DNA from: Dillenia suffruticosa
Lineage: Eukaryota; Streptophyta; Magnoliopsida; Dilleniales; Dilleniaceae
Reading direction: 5' to 3'
NCBI GenBank assembly: GCA_033439265.1
Contig: JAVTVX010000013.1
Span: 17,402,500-17,466,499, forward strand
Length of the DNA: 64,000 nucleotides
Shown: positions 1-20,403 of the stretch, one piece after another
Position numbering within the stretch: the first letter of the stretch is position 1
How the letters are laid out: every line of letters begins with the position of its first letter
Program-made: the position numbers and the translations under genes
Notes under the pieces: generated by a model
The model's database searches: none
Seen by the model: the letters and a program-made list of their open reading frames with translations, nothing else
What the model was told of the DNA's origin: nothing

Positions 1-689
1 AGTACTAAAAACACATATTAGGTAATCCCACTAAAGAGGCCAAGAGAGAAAAGTAGCTTTATTTTTCTTCCACTTAATGGTTTTAAGAATTTTGGTTATG
101 TTAAGCAATTCTCATCAGCCATACTTTACACACAAGCATCCCAACTTTTCTTCCCTTGGAAAGAGAATAATGAAAAGGTGAAGAAGGACTAACCCACCTT
201 TCGATATCGTCCTATGGAAAAGGGAAGACATACCCACATAAGACACTTAAACCTTAAATTAAGGTATTCAAAGTACTTGATGAGCACAATTAAACCATAA
301 AGTTAGGTTTTTGAAATGTGTTTATAAAAGTTGCGACAACTTTTTTCAATTTTCAGTCTCTTTGCATCAACTTTTCTTGAACCTGCTGAGGTCGAGGAAC
401 AATGATACATCTCTTTAAGAACTAAAAAAATGATACATCTTTTTCTCAAGTTAGATCTGTATAACCCCATAAAAAAGGCTGAAAAAATAATGATAATTTC
501 ACCGAAATTCAAAATTGTTTTCATATATTGAAATGACATTACATTTTCTTCATAGTAATTTGCTTGTGTCAAAAGATTGGCTAATTCACTTTATTGATAA
601 ATTCATGACTAATAGTTCCTATCACCTTAGTTAAACCCTACTCTAAGATGGGTATAAATTTCTCTGCACGGAGGAAAATTTCGCTTGTA

Positions 690-720
<31 letters not shown>

Positions 721-3700
721 TGCGATTAAGCATCGTCGAGGTGGCCAATTCGGGCCTCAGGCCCAAAGTAAAAGCCCAAGCCCGGCCCGTACTCGGGATT
801 AGATTCTACACTAAAGTTGCAAAACAATTTTATGCATTCCTTTTTGAATTTTGGGCAGGAATTGTGAACATGCTTGCTTAAGCTTCAATGGTAGAACTTC
901 TGCTAAGAAGCAAAGCTACAAACAAATTTATGGTTCATTTTTTGTCTCAAATATTTTGGCATTTTTTGTGTTTTCTATAATGCATAGAAGTACAAGTCTT
1001 CGTTGGATTTTGAGCTCCATCCATTAATGAAACTTTGGATTCTCTCTTAAAGAACCTTACTCAATGTAAAAATAAAGATGTAAAGCTTCAGAAAGGGATG
1101 AACCAAGAATGTAATTTGTGAGCATCATTGTCTAGATATTTGTACATCAACGACAATGACATCATTACTATCTATCTTTCTTAACGACTACAATTAAAAT
1201 TTTATAATATTATAGGAGAGAGACTTCAATTTGGGTGCAACCCACTACTCAACAACATCCATAAATGCATCTAGGGCTATTACTCCTTCCTTATCCTCAA
1301 CATTGAATAGATCATGCATATATAATATATGTCCCAATCAATGAGGACCACATGTTTTCCTTTATAGGAATAACAATCTTAGTTTTCGAGTTTATCACAA
1401 CACTATTATCTATTTAAATCATCTTAATTTAACAAAGTTGTAAAATCATACTTTTGTACAAAGCAATTGATTGACGGATTTGAGGGGCTTGAACCTAGAT
1501 GAATCCTGTTTATGCCTGGCCGAAAACAAGTGCTGATAAACCCTGTTGTTGGAGGTAGGACCTTAAGATTGTGTCTAACCCAAAATTAAAAAATTTTCAG
1601 ACCGACCCGATTGTTATAATCAAGTCTAAAAAAATAAATTCAAACTTGAGCAACTCAAATTTTACAATAGAGTGATGTACAAACATCTATCTAGTCTATT
1701 CAAACAAAAATGCTACTTATATGTTAACAATAATAATCATTCTGGATTTGTATATAAAAATGATTAGATCAGACTTTTTTCTACACTAATTCTAGTGAAA
1801 TATACTTATATCTCAATTTAGGGCTTTAATCCTGCTTAAACCACTTCTTCATTCTCGAAAAAGATACTTTTCACTAAAAATAAGCAAATGGTGATCTTTG
1901 TTATACTTAATTTAGTAAAATGAAAAAAGGGTTTGGTAGACCTATCTTAATGTCTTTAAAAAAAAAAAAATCAGACTACCGGTATTCGAAACCATATTCT
2001 GATTAATTTGATTCGAACGTTTGTGGGGTCCAATTTTGGAGACGTCTCTTCCAATATAATTTTTTTAAAATTTTGAATCGAAAACTTAGTTAAGCGATTT
2101 AGTAACTTATCCCTCTGAATCGATTATCCGTTGGTAGACCTATCTTAGTTGTGAAGGGATCCAAATCTAAATAAAAAAAGTTGATAAAGCTTGGTGGGGT
2201 TTAAATATTAGATTGTCATCTTCATGCTCATGGTCCTAAGTGAATCAAAATCTTCTTTACGATACCCTAGTAAATCGATTACCATGTGATTGTTTGACCT
2301 TTTGGCTAATGTTGATAGTTGCAAGATTTTCAACGACATTAATGATATCATTATTAGAAAATTTGACCTAAAATTGTATAAGGCATCATAATCTTTTAGA
2401 TCTTTATGCACTCTATCCAATTTTGGGAATGAACATATTTTAAGGAGGTTAAGAAGTCCTATTCTCAATAGGTTTTTGTACACTTGCCTGCGTTTTTATA
2501 TATTCATAAAATAAAAATGTTGTTAAGTGAATAGAATTCTTAAGTTTGTGCAAAACCTTGTGTTGTGGGGTTCTCTAAGATACTGGAGAACTGTTCATAC
2601 ATAATACGTTCGTATCTTTATGCAAAATTGTCAACTTTGAGAGAGGTTGCTCTCTATACATGCTATTCAAAAGGGTAAGGGAACTTACATATTTTTTTAA
2701 CCCTATTTTGATTGTCAGATTGTCAGATCTGATATTCATAACATTATGTTTGGTTTGTTTGATATTCAAAAGTGTAAGGGTAGGAAATAAACAAATTATA
2801 AAACTCATACACTTAACCATGGGGTTTCATGCAGGAGGAAGCAAGGGGCGGGGACAACTTTCTGGGAAAGGGTTTTTGATATATAAAATTTTAAACCTAT
2901 TTCTAAAATATTTTTTTTGAATACCACTAAAATTCTAAAATATATATATATATATATATATATGGGTAAAACTCTAGTTTTTAACGGTATTTCTAAAAAA
3001 TATTTTTAAAAATCATAAAAATGTCAAAAGATATTTCTTTAAAATGTTATTAAAATCTTTTAAACTACTTTCTATTCTTTAAAAATTATAGTGTTTGTCT
3101 TAAACCTCCTATATTTTATATTTTGCCCTTAAAAATAAATTTCTAATTTTGACTATTGTTTCATGGTATCGCCATTACTTAAAAATGAGGAAAAAAAAAC
3201 ACCCACACTATATTGATAAATAACTAAAAATGTGAAAATAAAATTGGATGAAATATTTGAAAGTCAGTTAATAGTTAGCTGACGTAGGGTGATTTTTTTC
3301 CCTAAATTTTTGGATATATGCTTGCTCAAAGTTGAAATGAAGGCATGGCAATTGTGTGTATAGAACTAGAACAACCCTATTCTTGCTTTCCATAACTTCA
3401 CAAGCAGTTTCCGAAAAGAAGAAACCTTTTACTTGTCCTTTGCGTGTGGAAAGTAAAATTAAACTCAATTATGTTATTCTTATTTTCCCAACGTTCGCAG
3501 CAGATGGTGCGAGTGTGTGGCTACCATTAATGCAAAAGGTTAGCGAGAGAGAGAGAGAGGGAGGTGTGATAATTATGATTTTTTTGGGATTATGGTTGGA
3601 CAACCCGACAAACGATTCAGTCATTTTCACTTTGATTTTGTTCTCAAATGAAAAAAAATTGTGCGTGATGATATCATACCGTTCACTAATTTGTGACACT

Positions 3701-5230
3701 TAATGTTGGTCAACACGTTAGCTAAGAAGGGAAGAAGAGGACGACCACTTCTTTTTTTAATTATTATTAATTATGAAAACTAAAAATCTGAAAGTATAAT
3801 TTAAAAATTAACTTCTTCCATATATTTTTTTTTTAAACTTGAATTTAAAATTTTATTTAAAAAAATCTAATACCCTGAGCTCATGGTTGATAGGGTGAAC
3901 TACTTCCATTTGCATGTGGTCGTGGATTCTTAATCTTATACTTTTATTTGGATTCAAACACCCACATGCATCCATCATCTCCACATTCTAAAAATTAATA
4001 CCCCGGAGGCAAAGAATTAATACCCTGGAGGCCAAGAATTATCATTTCCCTCATCTCTCTCTTTTTGTATAATAATATTTTAAAAAAAAAAAACCCCCGA
4101 ACATAAGAATTAAAAGTTTTTGTAGTAATTAAGAGCACCTTGCTACTCAAGTATCATGATGTTCTCTTTTATCGAGATTTTATATGTGTCAAACATAAAA
4201 ATATAAATTGTAGATAATTAAGCATAAAAACATAAATTCTAGATAATTATACATGCTGTTTTATACTTATATATTCTTGTCAGGCAAATCTCATTTAATT
4301 GTTTAAGTGCAAATTAGGCCCAAGAAAAATATATAATGTTCAAATTTATGTAATCTAAAAATCAAGTCTATATATTTTATTCAAAATCCCCTTACATACT
4401 AGATTAGATATACATGAATGTATTAAAGAATTCTGAACCCAATAGAAAAATTGCTCAAGACCACTTAAGAACACAGATTAAATAAAAGAAAAAAAAAAGA
4501 AAAAGCCAATTGGTATAGTTTGCTAGGCAAACATACCTCTCGGCTTTATTTAGCCAAAATAATTACAATGACAAGATTAGTTAAAATCAATAAAAAGATT
4601 TTCAGAAATCTAAATTAACACTCTCTCACAAATAAATAAAAAATAAAATATGATCAAAACATTTTTTTTTCCCACAATGATTGAGAAGTTGTGTTGTCAA
4701 GTAAAAAAAAAGGTGAATAATGTTTTTTTGGAAAGAAAAATGAAGATCGATGAAAAATACGAAATTGTCCTAGGGACAATTTAGTGATACGAATTTTTAT
4801 CTCTCAAGATTCCAAGCTTAAATTCTTGTAAAATCAAAAAAACATATACGAAATTGAAATTAGAGTAAAAACGTCAAATAAATCAGCCGGACGGGGTCAT
4901 GCTTCGACCTTCAACGTGGACCATCAAACCCAGCCCGCACTAGCCCTAGACTTCTTATTTTTTAAATATTTTTTTCTTGCATTCTATTTCTTTATTACTT
5001 TTTAATAAAAAAAAAAAAAGAAAAATAGTCATATAAAAAGATAAAACTATACTAACAGAAATACCTCTTTGATATCAGATCACGGGGATATTAGAAATTA
5101 AAATCCAAGAAACAAATATACAACATTAAAGTTTAATAAAATGAAAAGATCCAAAATAGTATTAATAACACAAAAGTTGGCGAGAGACTTTAGTCCCCAT
5201 GATGCAGCAAACATTAGCTATTATTTAATT
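1..5230. other. AT-rich intergenic region, no gene recognised
   Basis: Only short open frames occur here and none resembles a known protein or joins into a spliced gene. The stretch contains a (TA)n microsatellite at about 692-720, another at about 2940-2963, and many poly-A and poly-T runs. A short island of GGGCC/GCCC-rich sequence at about 750-800 is unlike its surroundings and may be the worn end of a transposon. I cannot assign it to a family. Confidence 0.6.
692..720. repeat. (TA)n microsatellite
   Basis: An uninterrupted run of alternating T and A, about 29 bp, beside a GC-richer segment. Confidence 0.9.
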
Positions 5231-5240
5231 ATCTAGTGTT

Positions 5241-5319
5241 GTCCCCAAGAGTGGCCTAGTAGTCAACATCCCCCCTAACCCTGTGATTTGGGTTCAATGT
5301 GTCAAAACAAAATAAAAAA
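5241..5319 (+). mobile_element. Very short tRNA-derived SINE, plus orientation
   Basis: The insert is about 79 bp. It begins GTCCCCAAG, contains an A-box-like GGCCTAGTAGT and a B-box-like GGGTTCAAT, and ends in an A-rich tail. It is flanked by a 10-bp direct repeat with one mismatch: ATCTAGTGTT at 5231-5240 and ATCTAGGGTT at 5320-5329. The body is little more than a pol III promoter plus an A tail. Similar sequence recurs at 5545-5626 (minus strand) and 37668-37761, so this is a family and not a lone tRNA relic. Confidence 0.65.
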
Positions 5320-5544
5320 ATCTAGGGTTTTGAAATATTACTATTATTGGTTTGATTGGGATTGAGTTTGATTTCTTTGCTCAAGTATTTTAAGATTTTG
5401 CTCTATTTATAATTGCGTCTTAGGGTTTTGTATTCAAATGAATTGAACTAATTATTGATATCTTCTGATTCTCGTCTTTTTCTCTTCGGAGGACTAATTT
5501 CTCATTATATATATATATGAGACAGCTCACCAAACATATATATT

Positions 5545-5626
5545 TTTTTTTGTTACACAAAAATTCGATCCTAAAATTATCAGGTTGGGAGAGGGGGTTA
5601 TAACCACTAGACTGTCCCTTAAGGAC
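5545..5626 (-). mobile_element. Very short tRNA-derived SINE, minus orientation
   Basis: Read on the minus strand, the insert starts GTCCTTAAGGGACAGTCTAG, has A-box-like CTAGTGGTTA and B-box-like GGATCGAAT, and ends in a poly(A) tail (the T run near 5545-5551 on the plus strand). A 19-bp direct repeat with one mismatch, starting CTCACCAAACAT, flanks it at 5526-5544 and 5627-5645. That is the expected signature of L1-type target-primed insertion. It belongs to the same family as the copy at 5241-5319. Confidence 0.65.
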
Positions 5627-5645
5627 CTCACCAAACATACATATT

Positions 5646-6850
5646 ACACAAAAACACAAGACAAATCATTATAGGCTTAAAATCTCAATAGTGTTGAATT
5701 TTGTTTAATAGTATACTAAAAAGGAGGGCCTCCTAACCATGTCATCTGATTAGTGAAAGAGAAAATTAACTGGTACTGCAAGTATCATTGTCCAGACGGA
5801 TAGATAACATTGCAGAGATCTAGCACGCAATATAGAACAAGTATCCATGATAATAGGTTTTTGAAGAGTAAATAAGGATTTTGCGTTGTGAAGCTTAACC
5901 AAGCTGAGATGAACCTTGCCTGTGTAAACAATGCAACATTCAATTGATAGCCTGTCTATAGAAATATGGGTCAATTCAAAAACAACCGGATAGACTAGTA
6001 CATGATGAGGTAACAATGTCAGACAAACGAAAGCTGACAGATACAATCTATTCACTTATAGCCTACTGGACACTTTATGGCCATCCTGCAGGTTCACAAT
6101 GGTGTCAACTCACTGTATAAAGCATTCGTTCCATGCCAATCAAAGCAAAATGTCAGGGTTACCACAATTGTCGTACAGTAGCAATGCATTGCAAGCATCT
6201 CCCATCCAAGAATACGCTCTGAAATGCAACAGTGACCTGGACATGTCAACTTTCTGTGAAAATAGAAATGGCATAGGTGAAATCACTCTTACATCTTCAG
6301 AGCTTATTATGACTATCAACTGCAAGACTTCAAATGAGACCAACGAATAAAATACGAGATTATCAAAAGCCATATTGCATATCAAATTAACATCAACTCG
6401 AGGCCTGAATTCACACAAAGCTATTTGCATAAACACATTAAGCCACAGATACAATATCAGAGGGGAAAAGTTTGGCAGACGGTGCTCAATGAAAAAGATG
6501 AAGGCAAGAAAATAGCTTTTGAGGTTATTGCTTCTGTACAAGATAAGGATAGAGAATTTCCATTTGCAAGTTGTAACCTTTCAATAATAACAAAAAAGAT
6601 ACTAATAGGAACAAGAGAAGTTTTGATAACAATCCTTTGATGGTGAGAAGCTGTGAATTTCACATGGCAATGCCATATTTTTAAAATTATTTCCATGTTT
6701 TCATGTTGATATATGTGAGTAAAAATGCTATACAAGATTGCCAAGTGAAAAAGGAAGTGTCTCAAACAATTTAGTTGCAATCATGTATGCAAGTAAGAAA
6801 GGTCATCTACCTTCACTCTCTCAAAGTTTCACAAAAAGCTGTTGACAGTA
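5646..6850. other. 3' flank and probable 3' UTR of the sialidase-like gene
   Basis: This lies directly downstream, in minus-strand sense, of the stop codon at 6851-6853. The proximal few hundred bases are the likely 3' UTR, but the polyadenylation site cannot be placed from sequence alone. No other coding sequence is recognisable. The small open frames on both strands lack homology features and splice continuity. Confidence 0.45.
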
Positions 6851-14600
<7,750 letters not shown>

Positions 14601-14715
14601 TATATCAACCAAGAACACTCACCGAAACAACTAAGTTTTCGTCAAACAAAAACACAAACACCAACTGGAATAGGTTAACAAGACGATCCCATTTATAACA
14701 TGAATTTAATGCAAG

Positions 14716-15223
14716 GAACAGGTGGTGTAACTTAGACCATAATTTATGTGTTGAATTTATAATCCATAAATAAGAAAGATGATGAGTTGTGGGCAGTACC
14801 TAATACAATGTCGTCGAATACCAAATGTATTCTAGTCAAACAACTCTTCTCTGTATGAATTAAAAATATATTCAGAAAAAATCGAGTGTTTCGTCAGCTC
14901 TACCACATTCCCCCTCTCTCTCTGGCACTAATCCTTACAGTCCCTTAAGGATCTAGGTTGACTCTTGAAAGAACAGGTGATGTAACTTAGACCATAATTT
15001 ATGTGTTGTATTTATAAACCATAAATAAGAAAGATGATGAGTTGTCGGCGGTACCTAATACAATGTCGTCGTATACCAAATGTCTTCTAGTCAAACAACC
15101 CTTCTCTGTATGAATTAAAAATATATCCGGGAAAAATCGAGTGTTTCGTCAGCTCTACCCGATCCCCTCCTCTCTCTCGTACTAATCCTTACAGTCCTGT
15201 AAGGATCTAGGTTGACTCTTGAA
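14716..15223. repeat. Tandem duplication of about 255 bp upstream of the sialidase-like gene
   Basis: Two head-to-tail copies run 14716-14970 and 14971-15223. Both begin GAACAGGT and run through matching landmarks (ACTTAGACCATAATTTATG, ATGATGAGTTGT, GAGTGTTTCGTCAGCTCTACC, AAGGATCTAGGTTGACTCTTG). They differ at scattered positions only. The array begins about 100-115 bp upstream of the start codon of the minus-strand gene, so it probably covers its promoter or 5' UTR. Each copy carries one CT-rich tract. Confidence 0.9.
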
Positions 15224-16029
15224 GATGGAGAGGCAAGATGCAGACAAGTTTATATTTTGCAGCTGAAATTTTGGTTTGCTGTACCGAGTTTCATTTACTT
15301 CGAGACGTTGCCATTGGCTCATGGAAAACAGATTATTTTTGTAAACACTATAATCGATGTTTGGGACTCCTAATTTGACTTCATTTATCTCAACTTATTA
15401 CTTGATTTTGTTTCACTGATTTTATTAACACAAAATATTTTCAAATAAATATATATACATATATAACTTTTACAAATAAAACTCAAATCTCTCTATAAAA
15501 ATATAAATTTGCATGAATAAATTTTTATAATAAAAAATTCAACTAATCTGAAGCAAATCTAATTTTGACTTTCCAAAACTATCCCCCAACAAAATAATAA
15601 TAAAATAACTATAAAAATAAATAATTTTTTTAAAAGCGTGTTAGAAATATATAGAAAAAGGTAATAATAAAAATCAAATCACAACTCACAGTAAAGATCA
15701 ATATTTAAAAATATAAAATGATCAAATCTTTTATTTTGTATTTGTGGGTCATAATATTTATTAAGAAAAAAAAAATAGTTACCAGCAAAACATTTCATGG
15801 AAGTAGGTTGATACCATTTATTTTGAAAAATTGAAGAACCATCTGAAAAACAATTTCAGAACTTATTATCACTAATAAAACAATATCCTAATTTTAAATT
15901 AAAATTATAATTAATACTTATTTTGAAATATTTTTGACATATTTCCAACATGAAAATTTAATTAATCACATTAACACAATTTTAGGATTTATTTTTTAGA
16001 TATACCGTCCAAGATAGCGATTTTAAAAC
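15224..16029. other. AT-rich spacer between the gene and the copia element
   Basis: No coding sequence or recognisable repeat is visible. The stretch is extremely A/T-rich with many short homopolymers and ends at the 5' LTR of the copia element. Confidence 0.5.
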
Positions 16030-16510
16030 TGAAGGAATAAATGCCCACGTAGGACATCTTTCCATGTTTGAAAAATAGAAATTTTCTCACTTTCTATATT
16101 CATAAATGGTAACTGTTGGGATTTGAATTTCCTACAATATGTGGTGACAGAAGAATATGAAAATTAGGACAAACCCTAAGGATCACTAACACACAAAAAA
16201 ACAATTGTATAGAGGCACGATTGAGAGAAAATAGAGAAAATAATATCCCCTTGAGAGAGAGCACTAAAGAAAATTCTGTGTAGAAAACTTGTCCCGTATT
16301 TGTTATCGGATTTTGATTGTAGTGTTGTGGTGCTGTGGTGATAGCTCAAGTTTTGTGGTTAGCATCCTGACGGCGAGGTCATTGGATCGAGATTCGTGGT
16401 TCCCTGGATTTTTGCGATCTACTCTTTGAAATATGTCCGAAAACCCTAATCTTTTACGATTCTGAAAATTTCACACGCCTCCGCATATTTATGTGCATAT
16501 AAATCCAACA
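16030..16510 (+). repeat. 5' LTR of the copia element
   Basis: It starts TGAAGGAATAAATGCCCACG and ends TCCAACA. It matches 21612-22091 along its whole length. Relative to the 3' copy it has many A and T residues where that copy has G and C, consistent with deamination of methylated cytosines. Confidence 0.95.
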
Positions 16511-17486
16511 TTGGTATAAGAGCATATAGGGTTGGATTTATTAGATACTTTTCGGAATATTTTTGGGTATAAAAAATATGAGATTGCAAAAATGGGTTTC
16601 GGATCACGGATAAGTTTCATGAATCCGAATATACCGTGACGTTACCCATGTCACGTAGGTCTTAAGTATATTTTTTTTCTGAATTTTTGGAGTACGCTTT
16701 AGCCGTAAAAATTGAAATTAAAATTTTCAACCCTAAGAGTGCCCAAAACTTAAAAACCTAGATCTATCCGTGTAGAGAGATTTTTGATCTAAATAAATGA
16801 CATATTTATGTTCCATGTGCATTGATCTATGATTTGATATGCATTTTGCATTGAGTGGTTGCCGGAAACTGGGTTTTCCGGCAAGGCCGCGGAGGGCCAA
16901 AACTTGGATATTTGATTCGTCGTATTTAGGGCTTGAATCTTTCAAAAAATGAGTTTGGAATATTTTTGGGAAATCCAAATATATTTTCCGATAGAAATCG
17001 CCGTAAAAAAATTAGTCAGAAATGGGTTTTCGAAGAACCGGATCGAAAAACCCAGTTACAGACCCGTCGGGTAAGGAAGAAGAGATCCAAACCAGCGAAC
17101 ACGTGCAGGAGCGCATGGACCTCACGCGCGAGCAAGGCGCGTGTGCCAATCTAGGACCGAAGCGGGTCGAGATCCGACCCATGAACCGACACGTGTCGGG
17201 TCAGACCCCCGACCCGTTTACCGCAAGTCGGGTCAACCCTGACCCGTTGACCGACCCGGTTCCAGACCTGGCGGACTCTGCTCCTCGCGTGAGGGCGCGT
17301 GAGTTGCGCGGCTCTACTGGGCGCGCGTGAGCCAAGCCGCGCCAGGCGCGTAGCAACTCGTGTAGGCACGCCGCGCGTCTGGCGCGTGAGCCAGGCTCCT
17401 GCCGATGCGTAGAGGCGCGTGACAGGGCCTGGTATACGAGCAGTATCCTATTGCGATGTCGGTTTGCAGTGCTCTAAAAGAGCACC
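16511..17486 (+). other. Leader of the copia element with a GC-rich block
   Basis: After the primer-binding site the leader is AT-rich to about 17040. It then becomes strikingly GC-rich (about 17040-17460), with repeated GACCCG/CGGGTC and GCGCGTG motifs. No Gag polyprotein or CCHC knuckle is recognisable in any frame, although this is where gag should lie. The block may be a natural GC-rich leader or sequence captured when gag was lost. Confidence 0.6.
16512..16523 (+). other. Primer-binding site of the copia element
   Basis: The sequence TGGTATAAGAGC sits two bases after the LTR end. It differs by one base from TGGTATCAGAGC, the usual plant copia site complementary to the 3' end of initiator tRNA-Met. 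Confidence 0.85.
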
Positions 17487-18720
17487 TTGGCTCCCGGTCA
17501 GCTCTTAAGCGATTATGTGGAGTTTCGCCGATTAAATCCCCAAGCGAAGAAGCTGTACGTGGGGAGCGAAGTATTTGTGGTTGTGAAGGGGATTGATACA
17601 TGCAAGCTGATGCTACCAAGTAACCAAGTCCTATATCTGCATAATGTGCTGTATGCTCCCGAAATTTGGCAGAATCTCATATTTGTCTTTTGTTTAGATC
17701 GTTTAGGATACTCTGTCATTTTCAAAAATTTGAATGTTTCTGTCATCTACGATAACTCTATTTTATGTACCGGTTTAGTCCATGATGGACTTTATGTGTT
17801 GGATTTGGTTTCCTTTAATAAAATTTCTAATTTGTCTTCTATTGCGTATACATCTGATAGCGTAGTTGATGATATTTCTATTTGGCATAGTAGAGGGGCA
17901 AGATAGAATGAACCGGTTAGCTACAAGTGGCTTATCGGGCCCGTTAACCCAGATCGAATTGCCCTTATGTGAGTTTTGCCTAGCTGGCAAAGCGACAAGG
18001 AAACCATTTGGAAAGGCAATGAGGGCTGGGACCCCATTACAATTGATCCACTCAGATATTTGTGGGCCTATGAATGTGAGAGCCAGAAATAAAGCCACGT
18101 ATTTCATTACGTTCATAGATGATTACACGTGTTTCGGTTACATCTACCTAATCTCGCACAAGTCTGAGGTATTAGATTGCTTTAAGAGGTTTATCAGCGA
18201 GGTAGAAAACCAGTTAGATTTCAGAGTTAAAACTCTTACAACCGATCAAGGACGCGAGTATTTGTCTGAAGAGTTTAAAGAGCTCTGTTTCGAGAAAGAT
18301 ATTATGAGACAGTTGACTGTTCCTGTTACTCCCCAACAAAACGGGGTAGCCGAGATAAGGAATAAGATTATGTTAGAGATAGTGAAATCGATGATTGCGC
18401 AGGCCAATTTGGCAATCTCCCACTGGGGAGATGCATTGTTGACTGCTGCTTATGTTCATAACCGTGTTCCAACCAAGTCCATAGTCAGTACACCATACAA
18501 GCTTTGGACAGGGAGGCAGCCTGACCTTGGCCATTTGAGACCATAGGGTTGTGCCGCATACGTTCAGGATTCCTTGCATCCATATGGCAAGTTAGGCCCG
18601 CGAGGAAAGAAATGTATCTTCGTAAGGTACTTCGAACATTCTAAGGGATACGTGTTCCTAGGTGAACGTACGGATGACACAGTCTCTGAGATCGAATCTC
18701 GTAATGCTATATTTTTGGAA
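17487..18720 (+). pseudogene. Copia protease-end, pre-integrase and integrase remnant
   Basis: A first frame (17487-17906) carries the end of the protease/pre-integrase region, with the signature YLHNVLYAPEIWQNL and a truncated WHSR. A frameshift moves to the frame at 17866-18546, which holds the zinc-binding tail (LCEFCLAGKATRKPF) and the integrase core. The DDE residues are visible in HSDICGP, TTDQGREY and QNGVAEIRN. The core ends at an internal stop near 18546. The following GKKCIFVRYF segment, up to about 18735, continues the family sequence but is broken by stops. The protein is not translatable as a whole. Confidence 0.85.
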
Positions 18721-18944
18721 AATGATTTCTCTTAGAGAGGTGAAATCGACTAGGATTTCACTTTTTATGAAATGGGTAGCCTAACGGCCTAATTGAGCCC
18801 AGCGGTGGGACCCAAGAACCTGAAACGGATCTTGGTTATAGTGGGAGTGACCCATCTCGAGGTGAGAAGGCTCCTCCTCCTCGTAGGAGTAGTCGGGGAC
18901 ATGTACCCCGACGTCATTTTTCGATAGAGGATGAGATACTCATC

Positions 18945-20403
18945 GTGATTCCTAAGAATAACGAGGAACCTCAGACCTTTGAGAAGAATCGACAGAGTTC
19001 TATGAAGGACCAATGGCTAGAGGCCATGAAAGAGGAGATGGAATCAATGAGCGTCAATGAGATCTGGGATCTAGTTGACCTACCTGAGAATAGAAGGGCC
19101 ATGAGTATCAATGGTTACACACAGACAAAGGGCATTGACTACAAGGAGGCATTCTCCCCCGTAGTCAAATTTATATCGATCCGTTTACTCTTAACGATTG
19201 TCGCAAGCATGAATCTAGAATTACATCAGATGAATGTAAAGACCGCTTTCCTTAACGGAAACCTAGATGAAGAGATCTACATGAAGCAGCCATCTGGGTT
19301 CGTTTTAGTAGGCCATGAGGATAAGCTCTGTCGACTTCGAAAGTCGATATATAGCTTAAAACAATCATATAGGCGGTGGTACCTAAGATTTCATGAGGAG
19401 GTGATATCTTATAGTTTTACAATGATCGAGGAGAATCATTGTGTTTATCTGAACGATCTAATGACTCTTTTGCGATCCTGTCCCTATATGTAGACGATAT
19501 AATATTGGTTGGGAACAACATTTAGTATCTGATAACGATCAAGACATGATTGTCATCAAGCTTCGACATAAAAGACATGGGTGAAGCTGAGCTCATCCTT
19601 AGAGTTAAGATCCAGAGAGATCGATCGAAAAGAATGTTGGCTCTTTCACAAGAGACCTACATTAAGAAAATCCTCAAGCGCTTTGGGATGAGTGATTGTA
19701 ATCCCATTAATACTCCAATCGCCAAGTGTGATGGACTGAGTCTTGGATGTGCCCGAAAACTCAGGAAGAAATAAGGGAGATGCGTAAAATCTCTTATTCC
19801 AATGCAGTGGGAAGTCTGACGTACGCGATGTTGTGTATACGACCAGACATATGTTACGCAGTCAGTATGGTGAGTATATATCAATCAAATCCTGGAATGG
19901 GTCACTGTAGAGCAGTGAAAATGATTTTTAGATATTTTAAAGAAACTACGAGCTACTCCTTGTGTTATGAGAGATGTGATTTGCGCTTAATAAGATATTT
20001 AGACATCGACTGGGGCGATGATCTGAATAATCGCAAATCGATATCAGGTTTTGCCTTCTTGCTTAATGATGGTGTCATTTCTCGGAGCAGCAAGAAGCAA
20101 ACCTGTGTAGTTTTATCTACAATGAAGGCTGAATTCGTAGCTTGCTCAATCACAGTTCAGGAGAGTGTTTGGCTCCGAAAACTATTAGATGACTTAGGGG
20201 TTGTAGCTGATAGTGGGAGGCCGGTGATGATCTATTGTAATAATTAGGCTACTATCGCCTACACTCGAAACCCTAAGTATCATAGTAGGACCAAACACAT
20301 CGATACCAGATATAATTTTGTTAGAAACATTATCGAGAAGGGTAAACTAACCATCAAGTACATCTCGACACATAGTATGGTGGCTGACTCTTTCACTAAA
20401 CCC
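18945..20403 (+). pseudogene. Copia reverse transcriptase and RNase H remnant
   Basis: The reverse transcriptase starts in the frame at 18945-19493 with DQWLEAMKEEM. It lacks the segment that normally joins the ENRRAM-like block to GYTQ, an in-frame internal deletion near 19103. The first catalytic block reads MNVKTAFLNG, so the usual Asp before VKTAFLNG is Asn. The YVDD block (YVDDI, near 19486-19500) lies in a different frame. RNase H follows at 19747-20247, including DDLNNRKSISGF and LSTMKAEFVA. The remainder, up to DSFTKPI near 20403, is beyond a stop codon at about 20246-20248. Multiple independent lesions make it non-functional. Confidence 0.9.

Noticed and set aside
303..881. Short open frames at the left end of the window
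   Set aside because: No splice continuity, no protein similarity, and composition like the flanking intergenic DNA.
5241..5319. Candidate tRNA gene
   Set aside because: Only degenerate A- and B-boxes are present. No cloverleaf can be drawn, and the A tail with direct repeats points to a SINE.
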